Part shown: piece after piece, positions 17,653 to 25,817 of the stretch
Layout: each line of letters opens with the position of its first letter
How positions within the stretch are numbered: the stretch's first letter is position 1
Source: an uncultured Acetatifactor sp.
Lineage (GTDB): Bacteria; Bacillota; Clostridia; Lachnospirales; Lachnospiraceae
DNA length: 64,000 nt
Direction of reading: 5' to 3'
Assembly (NCBI GenBank): GCA_910578215.1
Contig: CAJTPH010000021.1
Span: 1-64,000 of the forward strand
Translations under genes and position numbers: made by a program
The notes under the pieces: generated by a model
What the model saw: the letters and a program-made list of their open reading frames with translations, nothing else
The model's database searches: none
Told to the model about the DNA's origin: nothing

Positions 17653-17745
17653 GGTACGTCTGTATTTTACATTGGCAAGTGCTGCAGGAGCAGGAAGAAA
17701 GCATATGTAAAAAGAGCTGGCAGGATAACTATGAGGGATTAATGT

Positions 17746-18075
17746 ATGGCTGAGGGTGGAAAAAACAGCATGAAAGAAAATGCGCCGGAAAACGGAAAAA
17801 AGGTTATGGCAGAAGGAGCTGTACCGGAAAAAGCCGCGCAGGAAAATGTCACGGCAGAAGAAGCCATGATACGGGAGGTTCTGAGCCACCTGGACGGGGA
17901 GCTTCAAAAGGGGGTCGTCAGGATGAGCGTAATCATGGACGACGAGGCAAAAGAGGAAAAGACGGTATCCCATAAGTGCTGCAACAGTTATGGCAGGCCG
18001 GCGAATGAGACCGTGGGGCTTCTGGACATGTATACGGACAGGAACGCGGGAAAACCGGACAGGGACAACGTGTAG
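17746..18075 (+). CDS. Small acidic hypothetical protein
   Basis: 109 residues, with TGAGGGA at 17732-17738 as a ribosome site. The first 45 residues are charged and low in complexity (Glu, Lys, Ala). The second part (EVLSHLDGELQKGVVRMSV and VSHKCCNSYGRPANET) has a twin cysteine. I do not recognise a family. It follows the DUF4003 gene by about 93 bp. Codon use is like the neighbours, so it is probably real, but no motif proves it. Confidence 0.5.
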   Translation: MAEGGKNSMKENAPENGKKVMAEGAVPEKAAQENVTAEEAMIREVLSHLDGELQKGVVRMSVIMDDEAKEEKTVSHKCCNSYGRPANETVGLLDMYTDRNAGKPDRDNV

Positions 18076-18618
18076 GCTTTGCGCAGGATTTCAAGCTGAA
18101 TTTACTACCGATTTACTGCTTTTGAAAGAAAGGGCGCTGGTATGCTACCGAAATCCTGCAAGTGGTCATTCTGTTATATTGCGTAATCGGAACGCATGAA
18201 GAAGACCAGGGGTCATTATGAATCCTGTACTTATGTGGACTATCAGTATTGCGATTGCGGAGCAGCCAAGTAAGTCAGCACTTTGATGCCATGAAGCGTT
18301 TTGTCAAGTGCTTTTTTGAGTTATAGACGCAAGCCCTTGTTAGCGCGGCGGGAAACGGAGCAGGCAGTATAAAACCTTACCCTATGGATTTTCGTGCTTG
18401 CAACGCCTTAAAATAAGCATTTTCAAGCCCTATTGCGTAACATTCCATTCTGTTCTTTGGGAGGGGCCAGGCAGCGGGGGCAGAGCCACCGCAAAACCTA
18501 CCGACAGCCGCCGCAGTGGTGCAGACGGTTTTGCTGTAATATTTCCCTTAAAATTAACAAATCACAATCGAAATTAGACAAAATTGTTAGGAAGATAATC
18601 GAATGGAGGGTCATAAGC
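18076..18618. other. Gene-free scar with mobile-element fragments
   Basis: About 540 bp without an intact gene. It contains a fragment (18291-18366) that matches, in inverted orientation, the repeat at about 30.6 kb. The rest (for example near 18440-18540, GC-rich) looks like broken coding sequence that I could not assign. It precedes an AT-rich imported gene. Confidence 0.5.
18291..18366 (+). repeat. Fragment of a dispersed repeat, inverted copy of 30.6 kb
   Basis: ATGAAGCGTTTTGTCAAGTG at 18291 and the following bases to GCGCGGCGGGAAACGG (18343-18358) match the reverse complement of 30688-30621 with a handful of changes. The match ends near 18366. It carries the start of the small minus-strand reading frame found at 30688. 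Confidence 0.8.
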
Positions 18619-19542
18619 ATGGCTTTTATCACTATCATGAACAAAAATGTCTATTATGAAATACATGGGGCTGAATACAGCAATACTCTACTATATCTTC
18701 ATGGAGGACCAGGCGCGAGTTGTCTTGATTTTACAAATCAGGCAAAGGCACTTGGTAAAAAAATGAGAACCATCATATTTGACCAACTTGGTGTTCTTCG
18801 GTCGGATGCCATCAGCAAAGATGAAGATTACAGCATGGAATATCAGATTGAAATGCTTGAGGAAATGCGAAAATCTCTGGGAATAGAAAAATGGAGTATT
18901 CTCGGTCATTCTTATGGCGGTATGCTTGCAGTTTTGTATGCTTGGCGTTATCCGACTTCCATCCACAAGATGATCCTGGAATGTCCTTCTCTATGGTTTG
19001 AAAATTCCGCGAAGTCAGTCGCAGAATATGTGACCGGCTATATTGACAGCTTACAAAACGAGGCGGCAGGCAAACTTTGTGAAAAAATCAAAGTCACTGA
19101 TTATCAAGGCAGACCAGAAATTGCTCTTGATTTGATTGCCTTGCTCAACTATGTTACAGATCCAAAACTACGGAATTATCTGCATGGTATTTCTTATGAA
19201 GAATATCAAAAAAGTATGGATACGAATGGCATTACAAGAGAAATGTGGTCAAAAGGAAATGGGCACGTTATGAAACTGTTAGAAATGCCGATGCAAAATG
19301 ATTCCTCCGAAAAAAGAGCAACTATGCTGGATAATTTTCTGCCAAAGATTCAAAAGGAAACCCGTCCGATATTGCTTATCAATGGCAGATATGATCCCGC
19401 CTGTTCAAGGTATCAGATAGAATATATGCTAAATAATGTGCAAGACATCACGCAGGTTACCTTTGAAAATAGCGGACATTTTCCGCGAATCGAAGAAGCA
19501 GAATTATATACTGATACGGTGCTTGGTTTTCTTGAAGTATGA
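18619..19542 (+). CDS. Alpha/beta hydrolase, proline iminopeptidase-like
   Basis: 307 residues from the ATG at 18619, preceded by GGAGGG at 18605-18610. The longer upstream frame runs through the mobile-element scar and is not credible. The oxyanion motif HGGPG (28-32) and nucleophile elbow GHSYGG (Ser98) place it with the peptidase S33/proline iminopeptidase group. RYDPACS and SGHFPR near the end supply the Asp and His of the triad. It probably releases N-terminal residues or hydrolyses small esters in the cytoplasm; the substrate is unknown. Base composition is clearly more AT-rich than the core genes, and its flanks hold element remnants, so recent transfer is likely. Confidence 0.88.
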   Translation: MAFITIMNKNVYYEIHGAEYSNTLLYLHGGPGASCLDFTNQAKALGKKMRTIIFDQLGVLRSDAISKDEDYSMEYQIEMLEEMRKSLGIEKWSILGHSYGGMLAVLYAWRYPTSIHKMILECPSLWFENSAKSVAEYVTGYIDSLQNEAAGKLCEKIKVTDYQGRPEIALDLIALLNYVTDPKLRNYLHGISYEEYQKSMDTNGITREMWSKGNGHVMKLLEMPMQNDSSEKRATMLDNFLPKIQKETRPILLINGRYDPACSRYQIEYMLNNVQDITQVTFENSGHFPRIEEAELYTDTVLGFLEV

Positions 19543-19594
19543 AATATCCGCTGAAGAAAAAGTAATTTTCTATCGTTGTACCTACTTAAAATTA

Positions 19595-20032
19595 ACCTGT
19601 TGGGCTAGTTGATTATAGATATAGAAAAACTTCAACAACATATGCTATCCTATAGTTGTACACCACTACAGACTATAAAAGGAGGCACATGATGTTGAAG
19701 TTTCAAGATGATTATACCATTCTCATAGCAACTTTTGAAGATTTTATTTTGCTTGTTTACACAATTGTTGATGATTTATACCGGCAGGTTGTTTCTGTGT
19801 CTGTTTCGCAAAGGCGAAACGTGGATACGGCTAAAATGTCAGATTCAGAAATTATTACCTTAAGTATCCGCGGCGAACTGACTGGCACAGTCCTTTCCTA
19901 AATTGTTGGCAGTCTGAACAAAACCAGCAATCAGATACGCAAAAGACTTATTTCCGTTCTGGAATGTAATCTCGTCCCCCCAATTGCAGCCGTAATCAGA
20001 AGCAAATTCAGTCTATCAGAGTTTATTTCTTG
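19595..20032 (+). pseudogene. Truncated IS982-family transposase remnant
   Basis: The reading from ATG at 19689 (preceded by AAAAGGAGGCAC) gives MLKFQDDYTILIATFEDFIL and VDDLYRQVVSVSVSQRRNVDTAKMSDSE in two stretches, resembling the N-terminus of IS982-family transposases (LYxxxDDLYxxxxPxSVxxRRNxDxAKLSDSEIITI). It stops after SIRGELTGTVLS at 19901. The bases after it read FPKL-, then SLNKTSNQIRKRLISVLE in another frame, consistent with an internal deletion that keeps a later part of the gene. A possible left end begins at ACCTGTTGGGCTAGTTG (19595). No catalytic region remains. Confidence 0.6.
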
Positions 20033-20817
20033 AGCAGCCAAAAGTGATTCTTACCATCCTTACTCCTACGACGTATACATTCAATATTCATGTTTCTATC
20101 TCTAGTTCTATCCTGCATAATACTTATAACAACAATACAGAAGTCGTTATAAGTCCACTTTTCATCGTTGAGTTCAAAGTAAAGAATATACTTGCCATCC
20201 AACATAGGAAGTTTTTCCAGAATCTCTGAAGTATTCTCCCATCCGCTCTCCTCAAATACAACTGCATGATTTCCTTCTCTCATTGGATTCTCAGCCTCAG
20301 ATTCCATACTATTACTATTTAGTCCAACAAATCTGAAGTTCTCATTTCTTTGTTCTGACATAGCCTGTTTGTATTGTGCATTCATTTTTTCAACGATTGC
20401 TCTGTAATGCTCATGCGATATCCCATACTCCTTAGCTGCGTCATAGTTGCCAACACTTTCGTTAATCTTATCCTGTGTCTTTTTAATTATTTCCTGCATC
20501 TTCATATAATCATTTCGATATGACATTTGAATCTGTATTATTTTTTCTAATCTGGCTTCCTGCTCTGCAATCTTCACATCAAAGGCTTTGGCAATTTCAT
20601 CATCATCGCACTCAAGAAGTTCTTTTATTTCTTCAATTGAAAACATAGCCTCTTGAAGATTTTTGATTTTGACATAATCCAATGCCTGTTCACTATCATA
20701 ATATCTGTACCCCGAAAACGGATCTACTCTTGCCGGCTTGAGCAAATTGATACTATCGTAGTATCTCAATGTCTGCGTGGTACAGCTGCATAACAGGGAA
20801 AACTCTTTGATTGTCAT
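20023..20817 (-). CDS. MerR family transcriptional regulator
   Basis: 264 residues from the ATG at 20817, with AAGGAGG upstream on the minus strand. The N-terminal MerR HTH reads MTIKEFSLLCSCTTQTLRYY and SGYRYYDSEQALDYVKIKNL, followed by a long dimerisation helix (about 75-125). The C-terminal 130 residues form an effector domain unlike the usual GyrI type, ending FWLLKK. The family activates transcription by untwisting a long-spaced promoter on ligand binding. AT-rich, between two mobile-element remnants and likely imported. Its target is unknown. Confidence 0.88.
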   Translation of the reverse strand: MTIKEFSLLCSCTTQTLRYYDSINLLKPARVDPFSGYRYYDSEQALDYVKIKNLQEAMFSIEEIKELLECDDDEIAKAFDVKIAEQEARLEKIIQIQMSYRNDYMKMQEIIKKTQDKINESVGNYDAAKEYGISHEHYRAIVEKMNAQYKQAMSEQRNENFRFVGLNSNSMESEAENPMREGNHAVVFEESGWENTSEILEKLPMLDGKYILYFELNDEKWTYNDFCIVVISIMQDRTRDRNMNIECIRRRSKDGKNHFWLLKK

Positions 20818-20869
20818 ATCTAATACCTCCTTGCAAAGGCATACTATCATTACAGTTAACTTTAAGGTC

Positions 20870-20996
20870 AATACCTCAAATTATAAGGCATACCAGCAGG
20901 AAGTCGATACTTACGAGCAAAACAAGAACGATTGTGACAGCTTCGCCGCGATTATCCGCAAGTATGTGGGGATAAAGGAATTTACCCCTGTAATCG
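20870..20996 (+). pseudogene. Tail of a large serine recombinase (DUF4368 region)
   Basis: One frame reads YKAYQQEVDTYEQNKNDCDS and FAAIIRKYVGIKEFTPVIG, which resembles the C-terminal DUF4368 segment of resolvase-type integrases (DxxxFIxLxRKYxxIxELTP). Nothing upstream encodes the catalytic part. The bases after it hold two hairpins (CCGCAGACTTTGCGG and CCCGTATTTATGCGGG) typical of the end of such an element. It marks a former integration or excision. Confidence 0.55.
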
Positions 20997-21188
20997 GGGT
21001 CATACCGCCTAAGCTAGAATTACTTCCTTATCACCGCAGACTTTGCGGGTATTTTATTTTCTACATAAAAACAATCCCGTATTTATGCGGGTTATGGCGT
21101 TTTGCAAACGCCTAAAAAGAGTTCACTCTGGAAAGTAGGATTCCCGGTGAATGCTTTTGTATTCCGTGTCATGGGGCATGACGAAAAG

Positions 21189-21938
21189 CTATCTTGCCAG
21201 CCAGCCGCCGTCCACCGCCAGGGTAAAGCCGTTGACATAGGAGGAGGCTTCGGAGGCCAGGAAGATAGCAGCTCCCGCAATGTCCTCGGGAGTTCCCCAG
21301 CGTCCTGCGGGGATACGGGACAGAATCTCGTCTCCGCGCTGTTCGTCGGACCGTAGATTTGCCGTGTTGTTGGTTGCCATGTAGCCAGGGGCAATGGCGT
21401 TTACGTTTATATTGTGCTGGCTCCATTCGTTTGCAAGGGCTTTGGTAAGTCCCATGACGGCACTTTTGCTGGCGGTGTAGGAAGGAACCCGTATGCCGCC
21501 CTGAAAGCTCAGCATGGAGGCAATATTAATGATTCTGCCACCCTTTTTGTCCTGAATCCATCCCTTTGCAAATGCCTGACAGAGGAAAAATACCATTCTC
21601 TGGTTCACATCGATTACCGAGTCCCATTCCTCCACGGTCACGTCCACCGCATCGCATCGCTTGATGAGGCCGGCGTTATTCACCAGAATATCCACACGTC
21701 CACATACGGCATTCGCTTCGGCGACAATGCGTGAAATAACGGAAAGATCGGAAAGGTCGGCGAGAATTTCCGTAAAGCTTCCTGAAACGGCAGCGATTTT
21801 TTCCGCAGTCTCCTGACAGCTTCTTCGCGCAACGCCGATAACGTTTGCGCCCGCCTGGGCGTAAGCAAGGCAGATGCCCTGTCCCAGCCCGGTGTTAGCG
21901 CCGGTTATCAGCGCGGTCTTTCCCTCCAGTGAAAACAT
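21189..21938 (-). CDS. kduD: SDR oxidoreductase, KduD-like (2-dehydro-3-deoxy-D-gluconate 5-dehydrogenase)
   Basis: 249 residues from the ATG at 21938. A longer reading from a TTG at 21995 is possible but less likely. It has the Rossmann TGANTGLGQG (12-21), NNAG and YTASK catalytic motifs. Long stretches match E. coli KduD: INIASMLSFQGGIRVPSYTA, NINVNAIAPGYMATNNT, RIPAGRWG and the C-terminal VDGGWLAR. The enzyme interconverts 2-keto-3-deoxygluconate and its 5-dehydro form with NAD(H), a step of pectin and uronate breakdown. It stands alone, without kduI or kdgK. Its leader carries repeat copies A and B and two hairpins. Confidence 0.88.
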   Translation of the reverse strand: MFSLEGKTALITGANTGLGQGICLAYAQAGANVIGVARRSCQETAEKIAAVSGSFTEILADLSDLSVISRIVAEANAVCGRVDILVNNAGLIKRCDAVDVTVEEWDSVIDVNQRMVFFLCQAFAKGWIQDKKGGRIINIASMLSFQGGIRVPSYTASKSAVMGLTKALANEWSQHNINVNAIAPGYMATNNTANLRSDEQRGDEILSRIPAGRWGTPEDIAGAAIFLASEASSYVNGFTLAVDGGWLAR

Positions 21939-22018
21939 GTCCAAATAATTACCTGCCAATATTTTGTCCCCCCTGTTCTGCGGCGCCGAGATCAAAGCAT
22001 TAGTGCTTTTTCCCGATC

Positions 22019-22094
22019 ACGGGCTGTCGCCCCGTAGGAAAGGGCAGACATAAAATTTCTGCATGCAAGCATGACGAATATTATGTCTGTCTTT
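22019..22094 (-). promoter_or_regulatory. Two hairpins in the kduD leader
   Basis: ACGGG-CTGTCGC-CCCGT (22019-22035) and a larger stem of about 19 bp joining 22039-22059 and 22076-22094 (GACATAAAATTTC against GAATATTATGTC) lie between the repeat elements and the kduD start. They would be part of the kduD transcript. Function unknown. Confidence 0.5.
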
Positions 22095-22170
22095 TCCCGC
22101 GCTGCTTATTGCTTCTGTGAATATCGTATCATAATTTTAGTGCCATAGCGACAAGAAAAAAGAGCGCTCC

Positions 22171-22218
22171 TGTGGAATCGGAAGTGAACACAATGCCCTT
22201 CTGTGTTAATATTATACC
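22171..22218 (-). repeat. Dispersed intergenic element, copy B (partial)
   Basis: Read on the minus strand: TTGGTATAAT, then AACAC...GTGTT dyad (22187-22207) with the loop AGAAGGGCAT, then CACTTCCGATTCCA. After GATTCCA it diverges from the family. It lies 71 bp from copy A and is nearly identical over 44 bp. The extended -10 (TGG-TATAAT) is kept. Confidence 0.85.
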
Positions 22219-22225
22219 AAAATAT

Positions 22226-22290
22226 CGTGCGCTTTAGCGCACATGGAATCGGAAGTGAACACAATGCCCTTCTGTGTTAATATTATATCA
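22226..22290 (-). repeat. Dispersed intergenic element, copy A
   Basis: Read on the minus strand: TGATATAAT, AACACAGAAGGGCATTGTGTT (in two arms), GATTCCATGTGCGC and the hairpin GTGCGCT-AA-AGCGCAC (22227-22242). It points toward kduD, like copy B. The dyad is AACAC/GTGTT and lacks the fuller GTTGACAC arm seen in copies C, D and G. Confidence 0.85.
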
Positions 22291-22377
22291 CAAAACCGGG
22301 GGAAAAGAAAGACTTGTATGGAAAAAGGCAGGGTGCTACAATCATCTTCCAAATACTTCACGTGGAGGAGGTTGCTT

Positions 22378-22905
22378 ATGGGGGAAAACTGGCTGGAAAA
22401 GATGCAGCAGGAGGGTATGACCGGTGAAATTATGGCGGCAGGACGCAGAGCGGAAAGATATGGGCTCACGCTGGACAGGGAGACGGCGGAGGTTCTTGCC
22501 GCGGCGCGAAAGGATGTGCTGAGGGAGCAGAGGAGGGTAGAATTCGGTGCCGGAATTCTGCCGAAGCTGATTTATGAATTCAGTGATTCGGCATATATGG
22601 AGCAGGAAAGCTACGGCGAGACCTTGGCAAGGCTTCAGGAAATTTTTTATCTTTATAAAAATGAGACGAATGACGAGCTTACGGATGATGAGCTTCTGCA
22701 TTTTATGCGGGAGCAGTATGAAAATGTGTGTTTTGGCGATCTGGATTACCTGGAGGGGACATGTTTAAATATATTTGCCCAGGCGGTCAGGGCAGGGTAT
22801 GAGGGCTATAAGGAGTCCCAGGGCTATGGGGAATATGGAAGGCTTGACGAGGTGAAGCGCTGGGATTATGAATTGTATCTGCAGGCGCTGTCGCAGCTGT
22901 TTTGA
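22378..22905 (+). CDS. Uncharacterised protein, DUF6323-like
   Basis: 175 residues from the ATG at 22378, preceded by TGGAGGAGG. A soluble helical protein: WLEKMQQEGMTGEIMAAGRR, LTLDRETAEVLAAARKDVLR, VEFGAGILPKLIYEFSDSAY. I believe this matches DUF6323, an uncharacterised Clostridia family, but I am not certain of the number. The next gene starts 136 bp downstream on the same strand and encodes another protein of unknown family, so the two probably work together. Confidence 0.7.
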   Translation: MGENWLEKMQQEGMTGEIMAAGRRAERYGLTLDRETAEVLAAARKDVLREQRRVEFGAGILPKLIYEFSDSAYMEQESYGETLARLQEIFYLYKNETNDELTDDELLHFMREQYENVCFGDLDYLEGTCLNIFAQAVRAGYEGYKESQGYGEYGRLDEVKRWDYELYLQALSQLF

Positions 22906-23041
22906 AGCCATGGATTACCGGCGATGTGCTGAAATATGGTTCGGGGATGCATGGGGGGTGTTCGCGGTGCGTTGGGGAAGGCTTATGTGACGGGGCGCGG
23001 GCGCCAAAGGCTATGTGATAAGAGGAAGGGAGCAAGGCTTT

Positions 23042-23659
23042 ATGGGAGTGACGGTGAATTATGGGGCGGAGGAATTGGTTCCAATTGTGGCATATCTGGC
23101 GGGAAAGCTGACAGGAGGCGACAGCACCTCCATTACGTATGAAAAGGCGGAGCAGCTGATGCAGGCGGTTCTTTACTGTATCAGCGAATGGGAGAATGAC
23201 CGGGAGCCGTATGACGGCGGAGGAAAGCCCGCGGCAGGGAATGTAACGGCGCGTCAGGCGTATGAGCTGGGCTATCAGAGGGTAGTGGACAAGGTGAAGC
23301 GGGCGCTTGCCCTTTATCATGAGATTTTGGAAGACTTTGACGCCTATGGAAACAGGTGCCTGCAGGATACGATCATAAAGGATATGCCGGAATTTTTCAG
23401 GCGGTATGACCCGCGGTTTGCCCCTCACGAGACAAATTTGATATTGGACTATCCGGTGCATAAAGAGATGGACCGATATTCCGGTGTGGATGCGGTTTGG
23501 GAGTATTTAAGCGGTATCAGGCAGGAGCAGATTTTTCTGGGCAGGTTTGACAAGGGCTATGTGATGGAGACGCTTTGGAGTCATTCTCCTGATTATATGG
23601 AGATGATAGAGAACATTGCAGATATTGTGCGGCAGAGGCTTTTTATGGAAAATAACTGA
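23042..23659 (+). CDS. Uncharacterised protein, possibly DUF6179
   Basis: 205 residues from the ATG at 23042, preceded by GAAGGGAGC. It is helical and rich in Tyr and Glu: LVPIVAYLAGKLTGGDSTSI, YEKAEQLMQAVLYCISEWEN, ARQAYELGYQRVVDKVKRAL, and a C-terminal segment DPRFAPHETNLILDYPVH with a possible metal-binding His and Asp. I tentatively place it with DUF6179, which tends to sit beside DUF6323. No catalytic motif is clear. It ends 21 bp before the VOC gene, so the three genes are likely one operon. Confidence 0.65.
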   Translation: MGVTVNYGAEELVPIVAYLAGKLTGGDSTSITYEKAEQLMQAVLYCISEWENDREPYDGGGKPAAGNVTARQAYELGYQRVVDKVKRALALYHEILEDFDAYGNRCLQDTIIKDMPEFFRRYDPRFAPHETNLILDYPVHKEMDRYSGVDAVWEYLSGIRQEQIFLGRFDKGYVMETLWSHSPDYMEMIENIADIVRQRLFMENN

Positions 23660-23680
23660 GAAGGCAGAGAGGGATATAAC

Positions 23681-24043
23681 ATGAGACTGAAAAACATATT
23701 GATTGTCGTCAGGGACATTGAAAAATCAAGGCGGTTTTATCATGACCTGTTTGGCCTTGACATGGTGCTGGACAATGACGGCAACATGATTTTAACGGAG
23801 GGGCTGGTGCTGCAGGAGGAAAAAATCTGGAAGGGCTTCCTTGGTAAGGATATTATTCAGGAGAGAAATTCCTGCGAGCTGTACTTTGAAGAACGGGATA
23901 TAGAAGCGTTTGTGCAGAAGCTTGAAGGGCTGTACCCCTCGGTTCGGTATGTAAACAGGCTTATGTCTCACAGCTGGGGACAGAAGGTGGTTCGTTTTTA
24001 TGATTTGGACGGAAACCTGATCGAGGTGGGAACGCCAATGTAA
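23681..24043 (+). CDS. VOC (glyoxalase/bleomycin-resistance) family protein
   Basis: 120 residues, preceded by AGAGAGGGATATAAC. The beta-alpha-beta-beta-beta repeats are visible: LKNILIVVRDIEKSRRFYHD, FGLDMVLDNDGNMILTEGL and VVRFYDLDGNLIEVGTPM. The closing DxxGNxIE motif supplies a metal ligand (Glu). It is a small cytosolic metalloprotein of the vicinal-oxygen-chelate fold; the substrate cannot be predicted. It lies 21 bp after the previous gene. Confidence 0.88.
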   Translation: MRLKNILIVVRDIEKSRRFYHDLFGLDMVLDNDGNMILTEGLVLQEEKIWKGFLGKDIIQERNSCELYFEERDIEAFVQKLEGLYPSVRYVNRLMSHSWGQKVVRFYDLDGNLIEVGTPM

Positions 24044-24120
24044 TTTTGTCAGAGCCCCAGGTGGGACGGCTGAATAGAAGGAGCGATAGAATGATGAATA
24101 TGGTAAGCTCGCCAGCCTCC

Positions 24121-24160
24121 TATTCCACCTCTATTCCACCTTTATTCCATTTTTATTCCG
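24121..24160 (+). repeat. Four TATTCCR blocks with an exact 11-bp period
   Basis: TATTCC starts at 24121, 24132, 24143 and 24154 (TATTCCACCTC, TATTCCACCTT, TATTCCATTTT, TATTCCGCGCA). The array ends 15 bp before the -35 box of the PadR operon promoter. An 11-bp spacing puts the blocks on one face of the helix. Confidence 0.85.
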
Positions 24161-24174
24161 CGCAAAAGCGGCTA

Positions 24175-24223
24175 TTGACATTTTTAAATAATGGTATTAA
24201 TATGTACTTAGCAAAGCTAAATA
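24175..24223 (+). promoter_or_regulatory. Promoter and PadR-type operator of the 24.3-26.2 kb operon
   Basis: TTGACA (24175-24180), a 17-bp spacer and TAATAT (24198-24203). Directly downstream is a dyad TACTTAGC (24205-24212)-AAA-GCTAAATA (24216-24223) over the likely transcription start. Repressor binding there would block transcription. The following gene encodes PadR, the probable autorepressor. Confidence 0.65.
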
Positions 24224-24277
24224 TATTTATACAGCCGGGCTGCCCAGGGCAGCTTCTTGAAGCAGGGAGGTGAGGTC

Positions 24278-24613
24278 TTGAAGCAGAAGTACGAGCAGCA
24301 AATGAAGAAGGGCGTGTTGGAGATGCTGGTGCTTCGGCTGCTCTCGGAGGAGGAGAAGTATGGTTATCAGCTGATCTGTGAGTTGAAGGAAAGGAGCGGA
24401 GGGATGTTTCTTCTGAAGGAGGGCACGCTGTATCCCATCCTGTACCGCATGGAGGATGATGGTTTGGTAATAAACAGGTGGAGCGAGCCCAGGGGCAAGG
24501 AGGTATCTAAAAAATATTACCGCATTACCGAGGAGGGAAGAACGACGCTTGCGGAGCTGTGGAAGCTGTGGCAGACCTTTGCAGGCAGCGTGAGCGGTGT
24601 CATGATAAAATAA
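24278..24613 (+). CDS. PadR family transcriptional regulator
   Basis: 111 residues from the TTG at 24278, which sits after GGGAGGTG. The resulting MKQKYEQQMKKGVLEMLVLR is the usual start of this PadR subgroup, and the ATG-initiated version would lose KQKYEQQ. The winged helix shows YGYQLICELKERSGGMF, EGTLYPILYRMEDDGLV and KYYRITEEGR. It probably represses its own operon through the dyad at 24205-24223. Downstream are three membrane-protein genes in the same direction, typical of PadR-led stress cassettes. Confidence 0.9.
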   Translation: MKQKYEQQMKKGVLEMLVLRLLSEEEKYGYQLICELKERSGGMFLLKEGTLYPILYRMEDDGLVINRWSEPRGKEVSKKYYRITEEGRTTLAELWKLWQTFAGSVSGVMIK

Positions 24614-24717
24614 AAGATCCTTATTACAGCTTGGAAAAATGTCCAGTGGCAGCCATGCGCGCGGAAGCGCTGGCAGAGGCGTGAACGGATATAATAGGTA
24701 TAGAAAGGATAAGTGTG

Positions 24718-25365
24718 ATGACAAAACAGGGCTATGTGAAACAGGTGGTAAAAAATTTGAATTGTCCCCAGGATAAAAAAACGGATATTGAAAGACAGCT
24801 CTTGTCGGATATTGATATTGCACTTGGAGAAGGCAGACAGCTGGAGGAGGTCCTTGCCGGGATGGGGGAGCCCGAGGCGCTGGCGAAGGAATTCAACGAA
24901 AATTTCGATGACGGCACAAAGGCAAGGGTGAAAAGGCGGAGAATAGTAACAGCGATTTTGGCGGTGGCTCTGGTGGCGGCGGTGCTTGCAGTGCCTGCGT
25001 ACTGGGCCTATCCGAAGGTAAGGGACATAGGCCACAGCCAAATGTTTACGGCATATGAGGTAGAGCAGTGTTCAAAGGCGGTGGTAGATGTCTTCAGCCA
25101 GGGAGATTACGAGACCTTGACGACTTATTTCTCCGATGAGATGCGGGAAACGGTGACAATGGATATGCTGGAGGAGGCAAAGCTGACAGTCGGTGACAAC
25201 TGGGGAGAATACCATGGTGTGGGAACGGTATATATGAATGAGGTGAGCCAGCGGAATAAGGCATATGTGATCGTGCAGCTGAATGCTGCTTACGAAAATG
25301 TCGGTGTGACCTATACCCTGACATTTAACAGTGAGATGGAGCTGGTAGGCTTTTATATGAAGTGA
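24718..25365 (+). CDS. Membrane-anchored protein with an N-terminal DUF1700/HAAS-like region and a DUF3887-like domain
   Basis: 215 residues from the ATG at 24718 (GTG at 24715 is an alternative). The N-terminal 65 residues (VKQVVKNLNCPQDKKTDIER, LEEVLAGMGEPEALAKEFNE) resemble the helical region common downstream of PadR genes. One membrane span is at about 76-100 (IVTAILAVALVAAVLAVPAY). The external part (about 120-215, SKAVVDVFSQGDYETLTTYF and FNSEMELVGFYMK) resembles DUF3887. It lies in the PadR operon. The role is unknown; envelope stress sensing is a guess. Confidence 0.75.
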   Translation: MTKQGYVKQVVKNLNCPQDKKTDIERQLLSDIDIALGEGRQLEEVLAGMGEPEALAKEFNENFDDGTKARVKRRRIVTAILAVALVAAVLAVPAYWAYPKVRDIGHSQMFTAYEVEQCSKAVVDVFSQGDYETLTTYFSDEMRETVTMDMLEEAKLTVGDNWGEYHGVGTVYMNEVSQRNKAYVIVQLNAAYENVGVTYTLTFNSEMELVGFYMK

Positions 25366-25394
25366 TGAACGAGTGTGTACAGGGAGGTGTAAAT

Positions 25395-25727
25395 GTGAAC
25401 ATCGGTTTTTGTATGTGTATATGTTTGGTGCCCATATTGTGGCTGGTAGCCGCTTTTTTGGCAGTCTTAAAGGAGAAGGGCGCCCGGCTGCTGGCAGGCT
25501 TTAACGCTTTGCCTGCGCAGGAACAGGAGAGGTATGACCGGAGACGCATTGCCCGGGACGCCTCAAGGCAGTTTTTTTACTGGGGTCTTTTGTTTTTGGC
25601 AGGCGCTGGGCTGTGCCTTTGGATTTCGGCCTATGTGGCGATACCTGTTTACGGGGTTTGGATCGTGTTGTTTTTTAAGAATCTGCACCTGACGGCCGAG
25701 AAGGCTTTTGAGAAGTATAGGCTGTAG
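25395..25727 (+). CDS. DUF3784 family small membrane protein
   Basis: 110 residues from the GTG at 25395, five bases after GGGAGGTG. An ATG at 25362 overlapping the previous stop is an alternative. Two or three spans are seen: about 1-22 and 63-98. Between them is the DUF3784 hallmark LKEKGARLLAGFNALPAQEQ and YDRRRIARD. The family's function is unknown to me. It sits between the DUF3887-like gene and the SdpI-like gene within the PadR operon. Confidence 0.75.
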   Translation: MNIGFCMCICLVPILWLVAAFLAVLKEKGARLLAGFNALPAQEQERYDRRRIARDASRQFFYWGLLFLAGAGLCLWISAYVAIPVYGVWIVLFFKNLHLTAEKAFEKYRL

Positions 25728-25817
25728 CAGCTTTAGCCATGAGAGGAGGTCCTGCGGCACATATTGTAGCAGTACCGCGGAGGGCGTTGAAATTGCTGAG
25801 AAAACAGGAGGGATATT

